Origin: an uncultured Bacilli bacterium
Lineage (GTDB): Bacteria > Bacillota_I > Bacilli_A > RF39 > UBA660
Length of the DNA: 8,726 bases
NCBI GenBank assembly: GCA_947856335.1
Contig: CANUCD010000037.1
Coordinates: 1 to 8,726 of the forward strand
Direction: 5' to 3'
The position numbers were made by a program, and so were the translations under genes. How positions within the stretch are numbered: the first letter of the stretch is position 1; each line of letters starts with the position of its first letter. The notes under the pieces were generated by a model that ran no database searches, was not told the DNA's origin, and worked only from the letters and a program-made list of their open reading frames with translations. Below, piece by piece: positions 1-5,614 of the stretch.

Positions 1-478
1 GTATATCAAAATATTTTAATTTACATAAAGATTTAACAAGTTTATTTATAAAATTAGAAAGTAATTTAATATTTCCTAAAATCAAGAAAATTATAAATAC
101 AATCATCGATGGTAATATTTTATAAATATCATTTGTTAAGTCAACCAAATTGAAATGATTTAATGATGACAAGATTAACATTGTTAAAAAATCTAAAATA
201 ATTCCACAGCACCATATGATTAAAGTATAATACACTAGTGATTTAAACGTTTTAGATTCCATAGTATAAAACAAAATTGGATAGTACATAAAAAAGATGA
301 TATTGCTGATGACTGGGACGGAAAAATATTTAACTAAAGTAATTATTACAACTCCAATTATGAAAACTAAAATACTTGTAAATTTAATTTTATAACAATT
401 GGTAAATTTATAATATAAATATGTTATTCCAAAAGTAGATATTAAACTAACTATCGTGTAGATTATTAGTTTCATCAT
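1..478 (-). CDS. Membrane N-terminus of a probable AgrC-type sensor histidine kinase (partial)
   Basis: The reading frame is open from ATG at 478 (or the next codon, ATG at 475) to the left window edge, 159 codons without a stop. It is almost entirely hydrophobic, with about five predicted membrane segments near residues 4-23, 34-52, 55-73, 80-106 and 120-144, separated by short Lys-rich loops. The first ATG overlaps the TGA stop of the response regulator gene as ATGA, so translation is probably coupled; no strong ribosome binding site precedes it. A multi-pass N-terminus directly after a LytTR regulator is typical of AgrC/ComD-like kinases, whose GHKL ATPase domain would lie beyond the edge. 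No catalytic motif is visible, so the kinase call rests on topology and neighbour. Another membrane protein, such as an AgrB-like processing protease, is less likely. Confidence 0.6.
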   Translation of the reverse strand, partial: MMKLIIYTIVSLISTFGITYLYYKFTNCYKIKFTSILVFIIGVVIITLVKYFSVPVISNIIFFMYYPILFYTMESKTFKSLVYYTLIIWCCGIILDFLTMLILSSLNHFNLVDLTNDIYKILPSMIVFIIFLILGNIKLLSNFINKLVKSLCKLKYFDI

Positions 479-1173
479 TTATCCATCAACTTCTTATTCA
501 TCTTAGATAACATATAAACTTTTAAACCATTATCTAAGATAAAATATCCCTCTTTATAATTTTTTACTTGTATATGATCTTTATTTACAATACAAGATCT
601 ATGACATTGAACAAATCTATCATCTAAGTATTGTGGTATTTCTTTAATTGGCATATTTAGTTTATATTCATTTGTAGTAGTTACTATAACAAGTTTTCTT
701 TCTTCTGTATCTCTATAAATATACAATATTAAACGATAGTAAATTTTAAAATCAACATTATTATTAGCTTTATATATAAACATTTTATTATCAAAATTTC
801 TTTTTAATATTGCTCTTAAGTCTTTTTTAAATCTTTTATCAAAATCATGAAATTTCTCGATAAAATCAAATACTTCATTCACATTTCTATGAGCACTTTC
901 AAACATCTTATCATGATTGGTAATAAAAATAATCTCACTTTCCCAATCAGCATTTCTTATCATTTTAGCAATACTAATTCCACTCATTTTATTAGCAAGC
1001 TCAATATCTAAAACATAGACTTTATGTTCATCTATATTCATAATCTCTTTCTTTAGTTCAGAAGTAACTTTAGAAAACTTAAGAATAATTGCATCTTTTG
1101 TTACTTCATGAATTAAAGAACTTACATGTAATATCTCTTTTTCATCATCATCCACGATAATAAATTTTGTCAT
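475..1173 (-). CDS. LytTR-family response regulator (AgrA-like)
   Basis: Predicted cytoplasmic two-component regulator of 232 residues, usual size for AgrA. The receiver domain (about 1-125) has the acidic pocket D8-D10, phospho-acceptor D56 in VLDIEL, switch T85 and conserved K107. The C-terminal LytTR DNA-binding domain (about 130-232) contains the signature FVQCHRSCIVN at 187-197. ATG at 1173 has a strong upstream GGAGG (1187-1183, spacing 9). The gene starts a two-gene operon with the downstream membrane protein, which is presumably its cognate sensor. A consensus promoter lies just upstream. Such pairs usually sense peptides, but no AgrB or AgrD gene is visible here, so the signal and targets are unknown. 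A link to sporulation is suggested only by proximity. Confidence 0.9.
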   Translation of the reverse strand: MTKFIIVDDDEKEILHVSSLIHEVTKDAIILKFSKVTSELKKEIMNIDEHKVYVLDIELANKMSGISIAKMIRNADWESEIIFITNHDKMFESAHRNVNEVFDFIEKFHDFDKRFKKDLRAILKRNFDNKMFIYKANNNVDFKIYYRLILYIYRDTEERKLVIVTTTNEYKLNMPIKEIPQYLDDRFVQCHRSCIVNKDHIQVKNYKEGYFILDNGLKVYMLSKMNKKLMDK

Positions 1174-1199
1174 TTTCCTTATCCTCCAAACATATTAAA

Positions 1200-1226
1200 A
1201 GGTAACTTGTTATGCCCAGTTTACCT
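1200..1226 (-). promoter_or_regulatory. Inverted repeat at the 5' end of the LytTR regulator transcript
   Basis: AGGTAA at 1200-1205 and TTACCT at 1221-1226 form perfect 6-base arms, with partial pairing further in (two mismatches, then two more pairs). The predicted transcription start of the promoter at 1261-1233 falls near 1226, so the messenger would begin with this hairpin. It could be an operator, an mRNA-stabilising 5' hairpin, or chance. It lies about 10 bases before the ribosome binding site and does not include it. Confidence 0.35.
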
Positions 1227-1232
1227 ACAGTA

Positions 1233-1261
1233 ATTATATTATAAAATAAAAATATTGTCAA
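1233..1261 (-). promoter_or_regulatory. Consensus sigma-A promoter for the LytTR two-component operon
   Basis: On the minus strand TTGACA (1261-1256) is followed after exactly 17 bases by TATAAT (1238-1233). Both hexamers match the vegetative consensus perfectly. A second TATAAT at 1243-1238 would give a shorter 12-base spacer and is disfavoured. The -35 box is the direct continuation of the T-run of the upstream operon's terminator. A perfect promoter predicts strong, possibly constitutive expression unless an operator controls it. Confidence 0.85.
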
Positions 1262-1289
1262 AAAAAATATGATGTTAGACACCATATTT
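1260..1289 (-). terminator. Intrinsic terminator of the spoIID-spoIIQ operon
   Basis: On the minus strand the arm at 1289-1280 (AAATATGGTG) pairs with 1274-1265 (CATCATATTT), giving a 10-bp stem with one G-U pair and a 5-base loop. Eight T residues follow or overlap the 3' arm (1267-1260). The stop codon TAA (1277-1275) of the 184-residue protein gene falls mostly in the loop, so the terminator is built into the end of the coding sequence. The stem is AT-rich, so its strength is uncertain. Confidence 0.7.
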
Positions 1290-1829
1290 CTTTACTTTCA
1301 GTAAACAATTTATAATGTAATTTTGATAGTCATCTATATAGTAAATTGGTATATCTTTATTATTTATTTTAGGTATTATTTCATTGCTGCCAAATAACAC
1401 AATTTTACTGTTAAAATATTTTTTAAAATTGGTTAATAATTGGGGTATATCTTTAAAATAGAACATATCTAAGATAACTGGTTTATCTAAATATAGTAAA
1501 ATATAATCTTTAAATATTGCTATGTATGTTGAGTTATCAAAAAATAAGTCTTTGATGTTGATAAATTTTATTTTAGTAAATCCTAGTTCTGTAAAAATAT
1601 AATCTAAGAAAAAAAGATAACTTTCTTGCATACTGATATCTTTTACTATTTGTATGCTTGTACCTAAAATCTTTGTTTTTATTTTATGCTTTTTCATTAT
1701 CTTAGCAAAGAATTCAATAAACACTGTCAGATTTTTTATCAACCCTTGTTCAATACTATCTGTCTTCTCTTTAATAATTTTCCCCTGATATATAATAGCT
1801 ATTTCTTTATCATAAAAATAAATACTCAT
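1275..1829 (-). CDS. Unrecognised 184-residue protein, possible degenerate MreB/Mbl-like actin fold
   Basis: I do not recognise this protein with confidence. It is the third gene of the spoIID-spoIIQ operon, starting 13 bases after the spoIIQ stop, with only a weak GGGG (1841-1838) before its ATG. It is rich in Ile, Lys, Phe and Tyr, with no signal peptide and no clear membrane span, so probably cytoplasmic. Its layout parallels a shortened MreB: paired strands at 2-20 (IYFYDKEIAIIYQGKII), a helix near 28-48, a strand-helix-strand at 52-92 where MreB has its PTNIT and EEP region, a strand pair at 97-115, and KIVLFGSNEIIP (about 142-153) where MreB has its ITGGGALL nucleotide motif. The key Gly and Asp residues are absent, so ATP binding is unlikely. 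Synteny supports the idea: in Bacillus, spoIID and spoIIQ lie close to spoIIID and mbl. An unrelated sporulation protein is equally possible. Confidence 0.35.
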   Translation of the reverse strand: MSIYFYDKEIAIIYQGKIIKEKTDSIEQGLIKNLTVFIEFFAKIMKKHKIKTKILGTSIQIVKDISMQESYLFFLDYIFTELGFTKIKFINIKDLFFDNSTYIAIFKDYILLYLDKPVILDMFYFKDIPQLLTNFKKYFNSKIVLFGSNEIIPKINNKDIPIYYIDDYQNYIINCLLKVKKYGV

Positions 1830-1842
1830 AGCTTATACCCCA

Positions 1843-2466
1843 TTATTTTAAATCTTTAATATTCATGTTATAAAAGTCTAAAGGATTTAGAAGTGTTCCA
1901 TTATAATATACTTCAAATAATAAGTTAGAAGTAGAAGTTGTAATATTATTTTTACCACTTGTTCCGATTAAATCTCCTTTTTTTAAGACTTCTCCTACTT
2001 CAACACTAATTTCATCTAAACTATAATAAATTGTTCTTAAATTAGAGTTATGCTCTATTTCTACTACATTTCCTAATAATTCATCTTCTTTAATATTTAA
2101 AACAGTTCCCTCAAGTACTGCTATACAATCAAATGGTTCTTCTGCTTCATATAATACACCTGTATTTTTCATATATGTATTCTCAAAATAAATAAGAGAT
2201 TTTTGTTGTTCTTCTATGGGTGCATCTACATCATAAAAATACGTTTTAATACTTACGTTTTCTCCAATATAAGGGTAACCAATAGTGGAGTCATCTACTT
2301 CTTCTAATACAGGTGTTACATCACTACTTAAAATATTTACTGAATATAAATAATTAGGGTTTATTTGTAATAAACTGCTTACTAGGCTTACTGCTCCAAA
2401 AATAACAATTAACACAATGACATATAATGTCGGTAATACATATCCTCTTAATTTTCTGTGTTTCAA
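1843..2466 (-). CDS. spoIIQ: SpoIIQ-like forespore engulfment protein with inactive LytM (M23) domain
   Basis: SpoIIQ is anchored in the forespore membrane. Its outer domain binds SpoIIIAH from the mother cell, forming the engulfment zipper and the feeding channel. This protein has an N-terminal membrane anchor (about 13-35), a linker with the SpoIIQ-like stretch DVDAPIEEQQ and ENTYMKNTG (81-105), and an M23-like domain (about 100-202) with SLDEISVEVGEVLKKG and LLFEVYYNGTLLNPLDF. The zinc ligands are replaced: the HxGxD motif reads NTGVL (103-107), the middle His is Ser151, and the HxH before FEV reads NLL (183-185), so it cannot be an active endopeptidase. Residue numbers count from TTG at 2472, but that codon abuts the AGGTGA; TTG at 2466, six bases further on, fits better and gives 207 residues. 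A hairpin may hide the ribosome binding site. Confidence 0.85.
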   Translation of the reverse strand: MKHRKLRGYVLPTLYVIVLIVIFGAVSLVSSLLQINPNYLYSVNILSSDVTPVLEEVDDSTIGYPYIGENVSIKTYFYDVDAPIEEQQKSLIYFENTYMKNTGVLYEAEEPFDCIAVLEGTVLNIKEDELLGNVVEIEHNSNLRTIYYSLDEISVEVGEVLKKGDLIGTSGKNNITTSTSNLLFEVYYNGTLLNPLDFYNMNIKDLK

Positions 2467-2472
2467 AATCAA

Positions 2473-2496
2473 TCACCTTTCTTACTATTAAGGTGA
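2473..2496 (-). promoter_or_regulatory. Hairpin sequestering the spoIIQ ribosome binding site
   Basis: In the minus-strand transcript the 7 bases at 2496-2490 (TCACCTT) are perfectly complementary to 2479-2473 (AAGGTGA), with a 10-base loop. The 3' arm is exactly the Shine-Dalgarno sequence of spoIIQ, so the 5' arm acts as an anti-Shine-Dalgarno. No long T-run follows, so it is not a terminator. It lies in the short spoIID-spoIIQ gap. In a spoIID-initiated transcript it would lower spoIIQ translation; a transcript starting inside the loop would escape it. The pairing is seen directly; the function is inferred. Confidence 0.5.
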
Positions 2497-2516
2497 GCTA
2501 GTTTGTTATTTTTATA

Positions 2517-3455
2517 CTATATTTTTTCAATTTTGGTATTTTGATAATAATGTTTTAATATATCTATATAATTTTTGCCTTCATTAGACATTCCTTGAGC
2601 ACCGTACTGACTCATTCCAACTCCATGACCAAAGCCATAAGTTGTAATACTAACTTTATCTTTTATAGCAATTTCAAAATCTGTAGATTTTAAGTTTAGT
2701 TTCCTAAATACTTCTTGACCACTGAAAGTTTTATTATTGATAGTAATACTTCTTACATAATGGTTATCTGCTCTAGTAATGTTTGATATTTGAATTGTAT
2801 CACAAGATATTTCTAATTTATTACAAAAATCAGTTTTATTTAGGGTGTAAATAGACTTATATGATTGATAGTTTTTATCCCAAGTTGACGGTACACTTAC
2901 TAAATAATCTTTATTTTCATTGAAAACGGTTAGAGCATCATCAGTATAACCATTTGATATAGCAAAATAATAAGTTGAAGCAACAGAACCATTATAAGTT
3001 AGAATTTCTCCTTTAGTGGAATTTACTGCTTCTTTTACACGTTCATAATAATAGTTAAAATCATCACCCCACTTAGATTTCATTTCATCTATACTTAAAT
3101 AAACTTGATCATTTATGGTTGTACTTAAAACATAATCTTTAATGGAAGACATTTTATAAAGAGCAAAACTACGAGAGGCTACTGCTTGAGCTTTTAGAGC
3201 TTCCATATTAAATGAGGCAGGCATTTCTCCAGCAACAACACCTATTATATATTCTTCTAAATCCATATAAAAAGCATCTGTTTTATCATCATTTGAGCTT
3301 AAAGCAACTTGAACTTCTTCTTCTTTTTTGGTTATAGGTACTTCTAGAGTTATATTATCAAGATTTTCTTCTTGAAATACAGGTACTTCTTCATTTTTAG
3401 TTATAACAGCAAGGGGTATCAATATTATTACTATAATAGTTAGTATTTTATTCAT
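2517..3455 (-). CDS. spoIID: SpoIID, peptidoglycan lytic transglycosylase of engulfment
   Basis: SpoIID cleaves glycan strands with SpoIIP and SpoIIM during engulfment, anchored in the mother-cell membrane and facing the intermembrane space. The 312-residue protein has an N-terminal membrane anchor (about 4-19), an acidic linker (20-62) and the SpoIID domain. EYIIGVVAGEMPASF (68-82) holds the expected catalytic Glu77, followed by ALKAQAVASRSFALYKM (86-102). YYFAISNGYTDDA (162-174) is the usual substrate-loop motif with small changes, and GFGHGVGMSQYGAQGM (274-289) is the family hallmark, followed by YIDILKHYYQ. Length fits the family (about 340 in Bacillus). ATG at 3455 has AAGGAG six bases upstream. 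It is the first gene of the operon, reads away from pgk, and is preceded by a sigma-E-like promoter. It appears intact. Confidence 0.95.
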   Translation of the reverse strand: MNKILTIIVIILIPLAVITKNEEVPVFQEENLDNITLEVPITKKEEEVQVALSSNDDKTDAFYMDLEEYIIGVVAGEMPASFNMEALKAQAVASRSFALYKMSSIKDYVLSTTINDQVYLSIDEMKSKWGDDFNYYYERVKEAVNSTKGEILTYNGSVASTYYFAISNGYTDDALTVFNENKDYLVSVPSTWDKNYQSYKSIYTLNKTDFCNKLEISCDTIQISNITRADNHYVRSITINNKTFSGQEVFRKLNLKSTDFEIAIKDKVSITTYGFGHGVGMSQYGAQGMSNEGKNYIDILKHYYQNTKIEKI

Positions 3456-3475
3456 ATGTTTCTCCTTTTATTTTA

Positions 3476-3504
3476 ATTTTATGTTCATATTTTTAAAAAT
3501 ATGT
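3476..3504 (-). promoter_or_regulatory. Sigma-E-like mother-cell promoter of spoIID
   Basis: On the minus strand ACATATT (3504-3498) is followed after 14 bases by CATAAAAT (3483-3476). The Bacillus sigma-E consensus is roughly an ATATT-type -35, a 14-15 base spacer and CATACAAT; the -10 matches 7 of 8. spoIID is a classic sigma-E gene, so sequence and expectation agree. The -35 lies inside one arm of an 18-bp palindrome. No vegetative promoter stands out closer to the gene. Confidence 0.65.
3486..3503. repeat. 18-bp perfect palindrome in the spoIID-pgk divergent region
   Basis: CATATTTTT followed directly by AAAAATATG is a perfect palindrome. It covers the -35 and spacer of the proposed spoIID sigma-E promoter and ends 10 bases before the -35 of the pgk promoter, so a bound protein could affect both. 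Sequence this AT-rich produces such palindromes by chance fairly often, so an operator role is only possible. Confidence 0.4.
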
Positions 3505-3513
3505 CTGTATATC

Positions 3514-3543
3514 TTGTCATAGTTATTGTTTTTAAGGTATAAT
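3514..3543 (+). promoter_or_regulatory. Sigma-A promoter of pgk-tpiA
   Basis: TTGTCA (3514-3519, 5 of 6 to the -35 consensus) and TATAAT (3538-3543, perfect) are 18 bases apart. Transcription should start near 3550, leaving a leader of under 20 bases before the pgk ribosome binding site, so there is no room for a riboswitch or attenuator. Confidence 0.75.
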
Positions 3544-3566
3544 AAATATAGATAAAGAGGGATAAG

Positions 3567-4775
3567 ATGAAACAGTTACTAAGAAATACTTATGTTGATA
3601 ATAAAAGAGTATTATTACGGTGTGATTTAAATGTTCCAATACAAAATGGAAATATTATTGATGATACTAAGATTGTGAGAAGTTTAGAGACTATTCAATA
3701 TTTATTAAATAAGAACTGTAAAATAATTATATTAAGTCATTTAGGTAGAGTTAAAACAGAGATGGATAAATCACTTTATTCTTTAATGCCTGTAAAAAAC
3801 TCTTTAGAGCGTTTATTAAATAGACCTGTTAAGTTTGCAAGTGATATTTTATCTAACGAGGCAAAACAGATGGTTAACCAGTTACAAAATGGAGAAATAC
3901 TTCTTTTAGAAAACACAAGATTTTTAGATGTTCCTAATAATTATGAGAGCTCTTTTAATGAAGAAGTTGCTAAAGAAATAGCAAGTTTAGGAGATATATA
4001 TGTTTTTGATGCTTTTGCTGTTGCACATCGCACACATACAACTGTTATAGGAATTCCTAAGTTTATTCCTAGCTGTTTAGGCTTTTTGGTGGAAAAAGAA
4101 AAAAATATGTTAGATAAATTACTTATCAATCCTGCTCATCCTTTTACTGTTATTATGGGAGGAGCTAAAGTTGATGATAAATTAAAAATTATTTCTTCAC
4201 TATTACCTAAGTGTGAGCATTTATTAGTAAGTGGAGGGATTGCTAATTCATTTTTAAGTGCACTTAAATTAAATGTAGGAGCTTCTTTAAAGACAGATAA
4301 TCCAGAGACTATAAGAAATTTACAACAGATGATGCTTACTTATAAAGATAAGTTTGCTATGCCAAAGGATGCTATTGTAACAACTACTTATAGTGATAAT
4401 CCAACTATTAAGAATATCAATAAAATAGATACTAATGATGTTATTAAGGATATTGGCACTAAAACCATTAAAAAATACGGAAATATTATTAAAGAGAGTA
4501 ATACTATATTTATCAATGGTACTATGGGTATTTATGAAGAGAGGGAATTCGCTAATGGTACTACGGAAATATTTAATCTTTTAAAATCTAATAAAGAACA
4601 TGTAGTTATTGGGGGTGGAGATACTGTATCAGCGATTAACAATTTAGGATTTAAGGGAGTATTTCCAAATATATCTAGTGGTGGTGGTGCTACATTAGAA
4701 TATATCGCAAATGGTTCTTTACCTGGTATTGAGGCAATAAAAGAGGAAGATAACATTGAAGTACTTGATTTGTAA
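3567..4775 (+). CDS. pgk: Phosphoglycerate kinase
   Basis: Cytoplasmic enzyme transferring phosphate from 1,3-bisphosphoglycerate to ADP in lower glycolysis. At 402 residues it is full length. Motifs in order: LLRCDLNVP (16-24, with D20 and N22 of the substrate site), LSHLGR (56-61), LLENTRF (113-119), FDAFAVAHRTH (147-157), MGGAKVDDK (197-205, nucleotide-site Lys201 and Lys205), INGTMGIYE (316-324), VIGGGDTVSA (347-356) and SSGGGATLE (370-378). Several normally near-invariant residues differ: the Arg of the usual DDTRI motif is Lys35, the Pro of LPTI is Glu41, FG in DAFGTAHR is FA, and NGPMG reads NGTMG. ATG at 3567 follows AGAGGGA (3556-3562). It shares 20 bases with tpiA, so the two form one transcript. 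Function is secure as a family member; the kinetics may be altered. Confidence 0.95.
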   Translation: MKQLLRNTYVDNKRVLLRCDLNVPIQNGNIIDDTKIVRSLETIQYLLNKNCKIIILSHLGRVKTEMDKSLYSLMPVKNSLERLLNRPVKFASDILSNEAKQMVNQLQNGEILLLENTRFLDVPNNYESSFNEEVAKEIASLGDIYVFDAFAVAHRTHTTVIGIPKFIPSCLGFLVEKEKNMLDKLLINPAHPFTVIMGGAKVDDKLKIISSLLPKCEHLLVSGGIANSFLSALKLNVGASLKTDNPETIRNLQQMMLTYKDKFAMPKDAIVTTTYSDNPTIKNINKIDTNDVIKDIGTKTIKKYGNIIKESNTIFINGTMGIYEEREFANGTTEIFNLLKSNKEHVVIGGGDTVSAINNLGFKGVFPNISSGGGATLEYIANGSLPGIEAIKEEDNIEVLDL

Positions 4776-5481
4776 TTTAAAAGCATTTAAAACTTATGAT
4801 GAAATGATTTATTATAAAGATGCTTTAAAACTTATAGATATAAGTAATATTCATTTTGTTGTAGCACCCAGTTCTATTTATTTGCCACTATTTAAAGATA
4901 GTAATTATTCATTATGTGTTCAAGATATAGATTTACTTGAAAGTAAACATTTAACAGGTGATATATCTATTTTGCAATTAAAAAGTTTGGATGTTAAATA
5001 TGCAATTATTGGGCACTTTGAAAGAAGAAAATATTATCAAGAAAAAGAATATGAAATATTAGAAAAAATAAAAATATCATTAGAAAATAGGCTTCAAGTA
5101 ATATATTGTATTGGTGAGACTTTTGAGGAAAGAGAAAGAAAAGTCGAATATCAAGTATTGGAAAAACAAATAGCTAGGATTTTTAATAAATTAAATCATG
5201 ACGATTTAAATAATATTATTATTGCTTATGAACCTACTTATTTGATAGGGAAAGAAGATACTTATGATATATTAAAGATACGGTCTATGATTCTTTTTAT
5301 TAAAAGAATTATTTGGGATTATTATCAGGTTTATATTAAGGTTGTATTTGGAGGCAGCGTTAATACTAATAATATATCTTATTTAAGTGTAATTAAAGAA
5401 ATTGATGGATTTATTATTTGTTCTTCTATTTTAAATCCTAATAATATTCCTTTAATGATTGATAAAATTAGTAATATGTAA
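4756..5481 (+). CDS. tpiA: Triosephosphate isomerase, divergent
   Basis: Interconverts dihydroxyacetone phosphate and glyceraldehyde 3-phosphate. The 241-residue protein is slightly shorter than usual (about 250). The catalytic set is present: N7 and K9 in CNLKAF, His87 in GHFERR and Glu159 in AYEP, plus CIGET (118-122) and FGGSV (198-202). Several hallmarks are changed: GHSERR has Phe88 for Ser, the loop-6 sequence PVWAIGTG reads PTYLIGKE (160-167), and the C-terminal LVGGASL phosphate-binding motif reads IICSSIL (220-226), losing both glycines. The start is TTG at 4756, six bases after GAGGAAGA and inside the end of pgk, overlapping it by 20 bases. No terminator follows, so the transcript may run on into spo0A. 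It is either a fast-evolving isomerase or one with changed phosphate binding. Confidence 0.9.
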   Translation: MKYLICNLKAFKTYDEMIYYKDALKLIDISNIHFVVAPSSIYLPLFKDSNYSLCVQDIDLLESKHLTGDISILQLKSLDVKYAIIGHFERRKYYQEKEYEILEKIKISLENRLQVIYCIGETFEERERKVEYQVLEKQIARIFNKLNHDDLNNIIIAYEPTYLIGKEDTYDILKIRSMILFIKRIIWDYYQVYIKVVFGGSVNTNNISYLSVIKEIDGFIICSSILNPNNIPLMIDKISNM

Positions 5482-5495
5482 CTATTGTTACCATT

Positions 5496-5536
5496 TTCGA
5501 CTCTTGTCGACAAAACTTGACACAACTAGACAAAAG
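5496..5536. promoter_or_regulatory. Array of four 10-bp-phased Spo0A-box-like repeats
   Basis: Four related units begin at 5497 (TCGACTCTTG), 5507 (TCGACAAAAC), 5517 (TTGACACAAC) and 5527 (TAGACAAAAG), repeating every 10 bp. Read on the minus strand their cores resemble the Spo0A box TGTCGAA: AGTCGAA, TGTCGAC, TGTCAAG and TGTCTAG (6, 6, 5 and 5 of 7). The 10-bp step equals the spacing of tandem boxes on which Spo0A is known to bind side by side on one DNA face. The array sits just upstream of the spo0A promoter, about 42 to 81 bases before the predicted start. Confidence 0.65.
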
Positions 5537-5550
5537 ATTTACTGGTATTA

Positions 5551-5571
5551 TGTCAAGTTATGTGCTATAAT
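5551..5571 (+). promoter_or_regulatory. spo0A promoter (extended -10) with overlapping Spo0A-like box
   Basis: TGCTATAAT (5563-5571) is an extended -10 with a perfect TATAAT at 5566-5571. At the proper -35 distance there is only TGGTAT (5543-5548), a poor match, as expected for an activator-dependent promoter. A fifth box-like sequence TGTCAAG (5551-5557) lies between the hexamers and, with flanking bases, is the exact inverted copy of 5514-5522. Spo0A bound upstream could activate and Spo0A bound here could repress. No sigma-H promoter was recognised. Confidence 0.6.
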
Positions 5572-5614
5572 TATCTTGCGTGTAGTAAATAATAACTAAT
5601 TGAAGGAGAAGAAA

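Noticed and set aside
1216..1235. Two AgrA-like half sites (CCCAGTTTAC and TACAGTAATT) for self-regulation
   Set aside because: They are 11 bp apart, not the roughly 21-bp period of LytTR direct repeats, and one is a poor match.
1256..1262. TGTCAAA as a Spo0A box controlling the LytTR operon
   Set aside because: It is simply the reverse complement of the TTGACA -35 hexamer, so the resemblance is expected without any Spo0A role.
2467..2472. TTG at 2472 as the spoIIQ start
   Set aside because: It abuts the AGGTGA with no spacer; the in-frame TTG at 2466 has the proper 6-base spacing.
3941..4129. 62-codon minus-strand open frame inside pgk
   Set aside because: It lies wholly over conserved pgk coding sequence, has no ribosome binding site and resembles no protein.
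4532..4786. 84-codon minus-strand open frame over the end of pgk
   Set aside because: Shadow of the Gly-rich C-terminal motifs of pgk; no start signal or family resemblance.
5517..5522. TTGACA as the -35 of the spo0A promoter
   Set aside because: It is 43 bases before TATAAT, far beyond a usable spacer; it is better explained as a unit of the box array.
5600..5614. Upstream TTG start for spo0A adding five residues
   Set aside because: This TTG precedes and overlaps the strong AAGGAG that clearly serves ATG at 5615.
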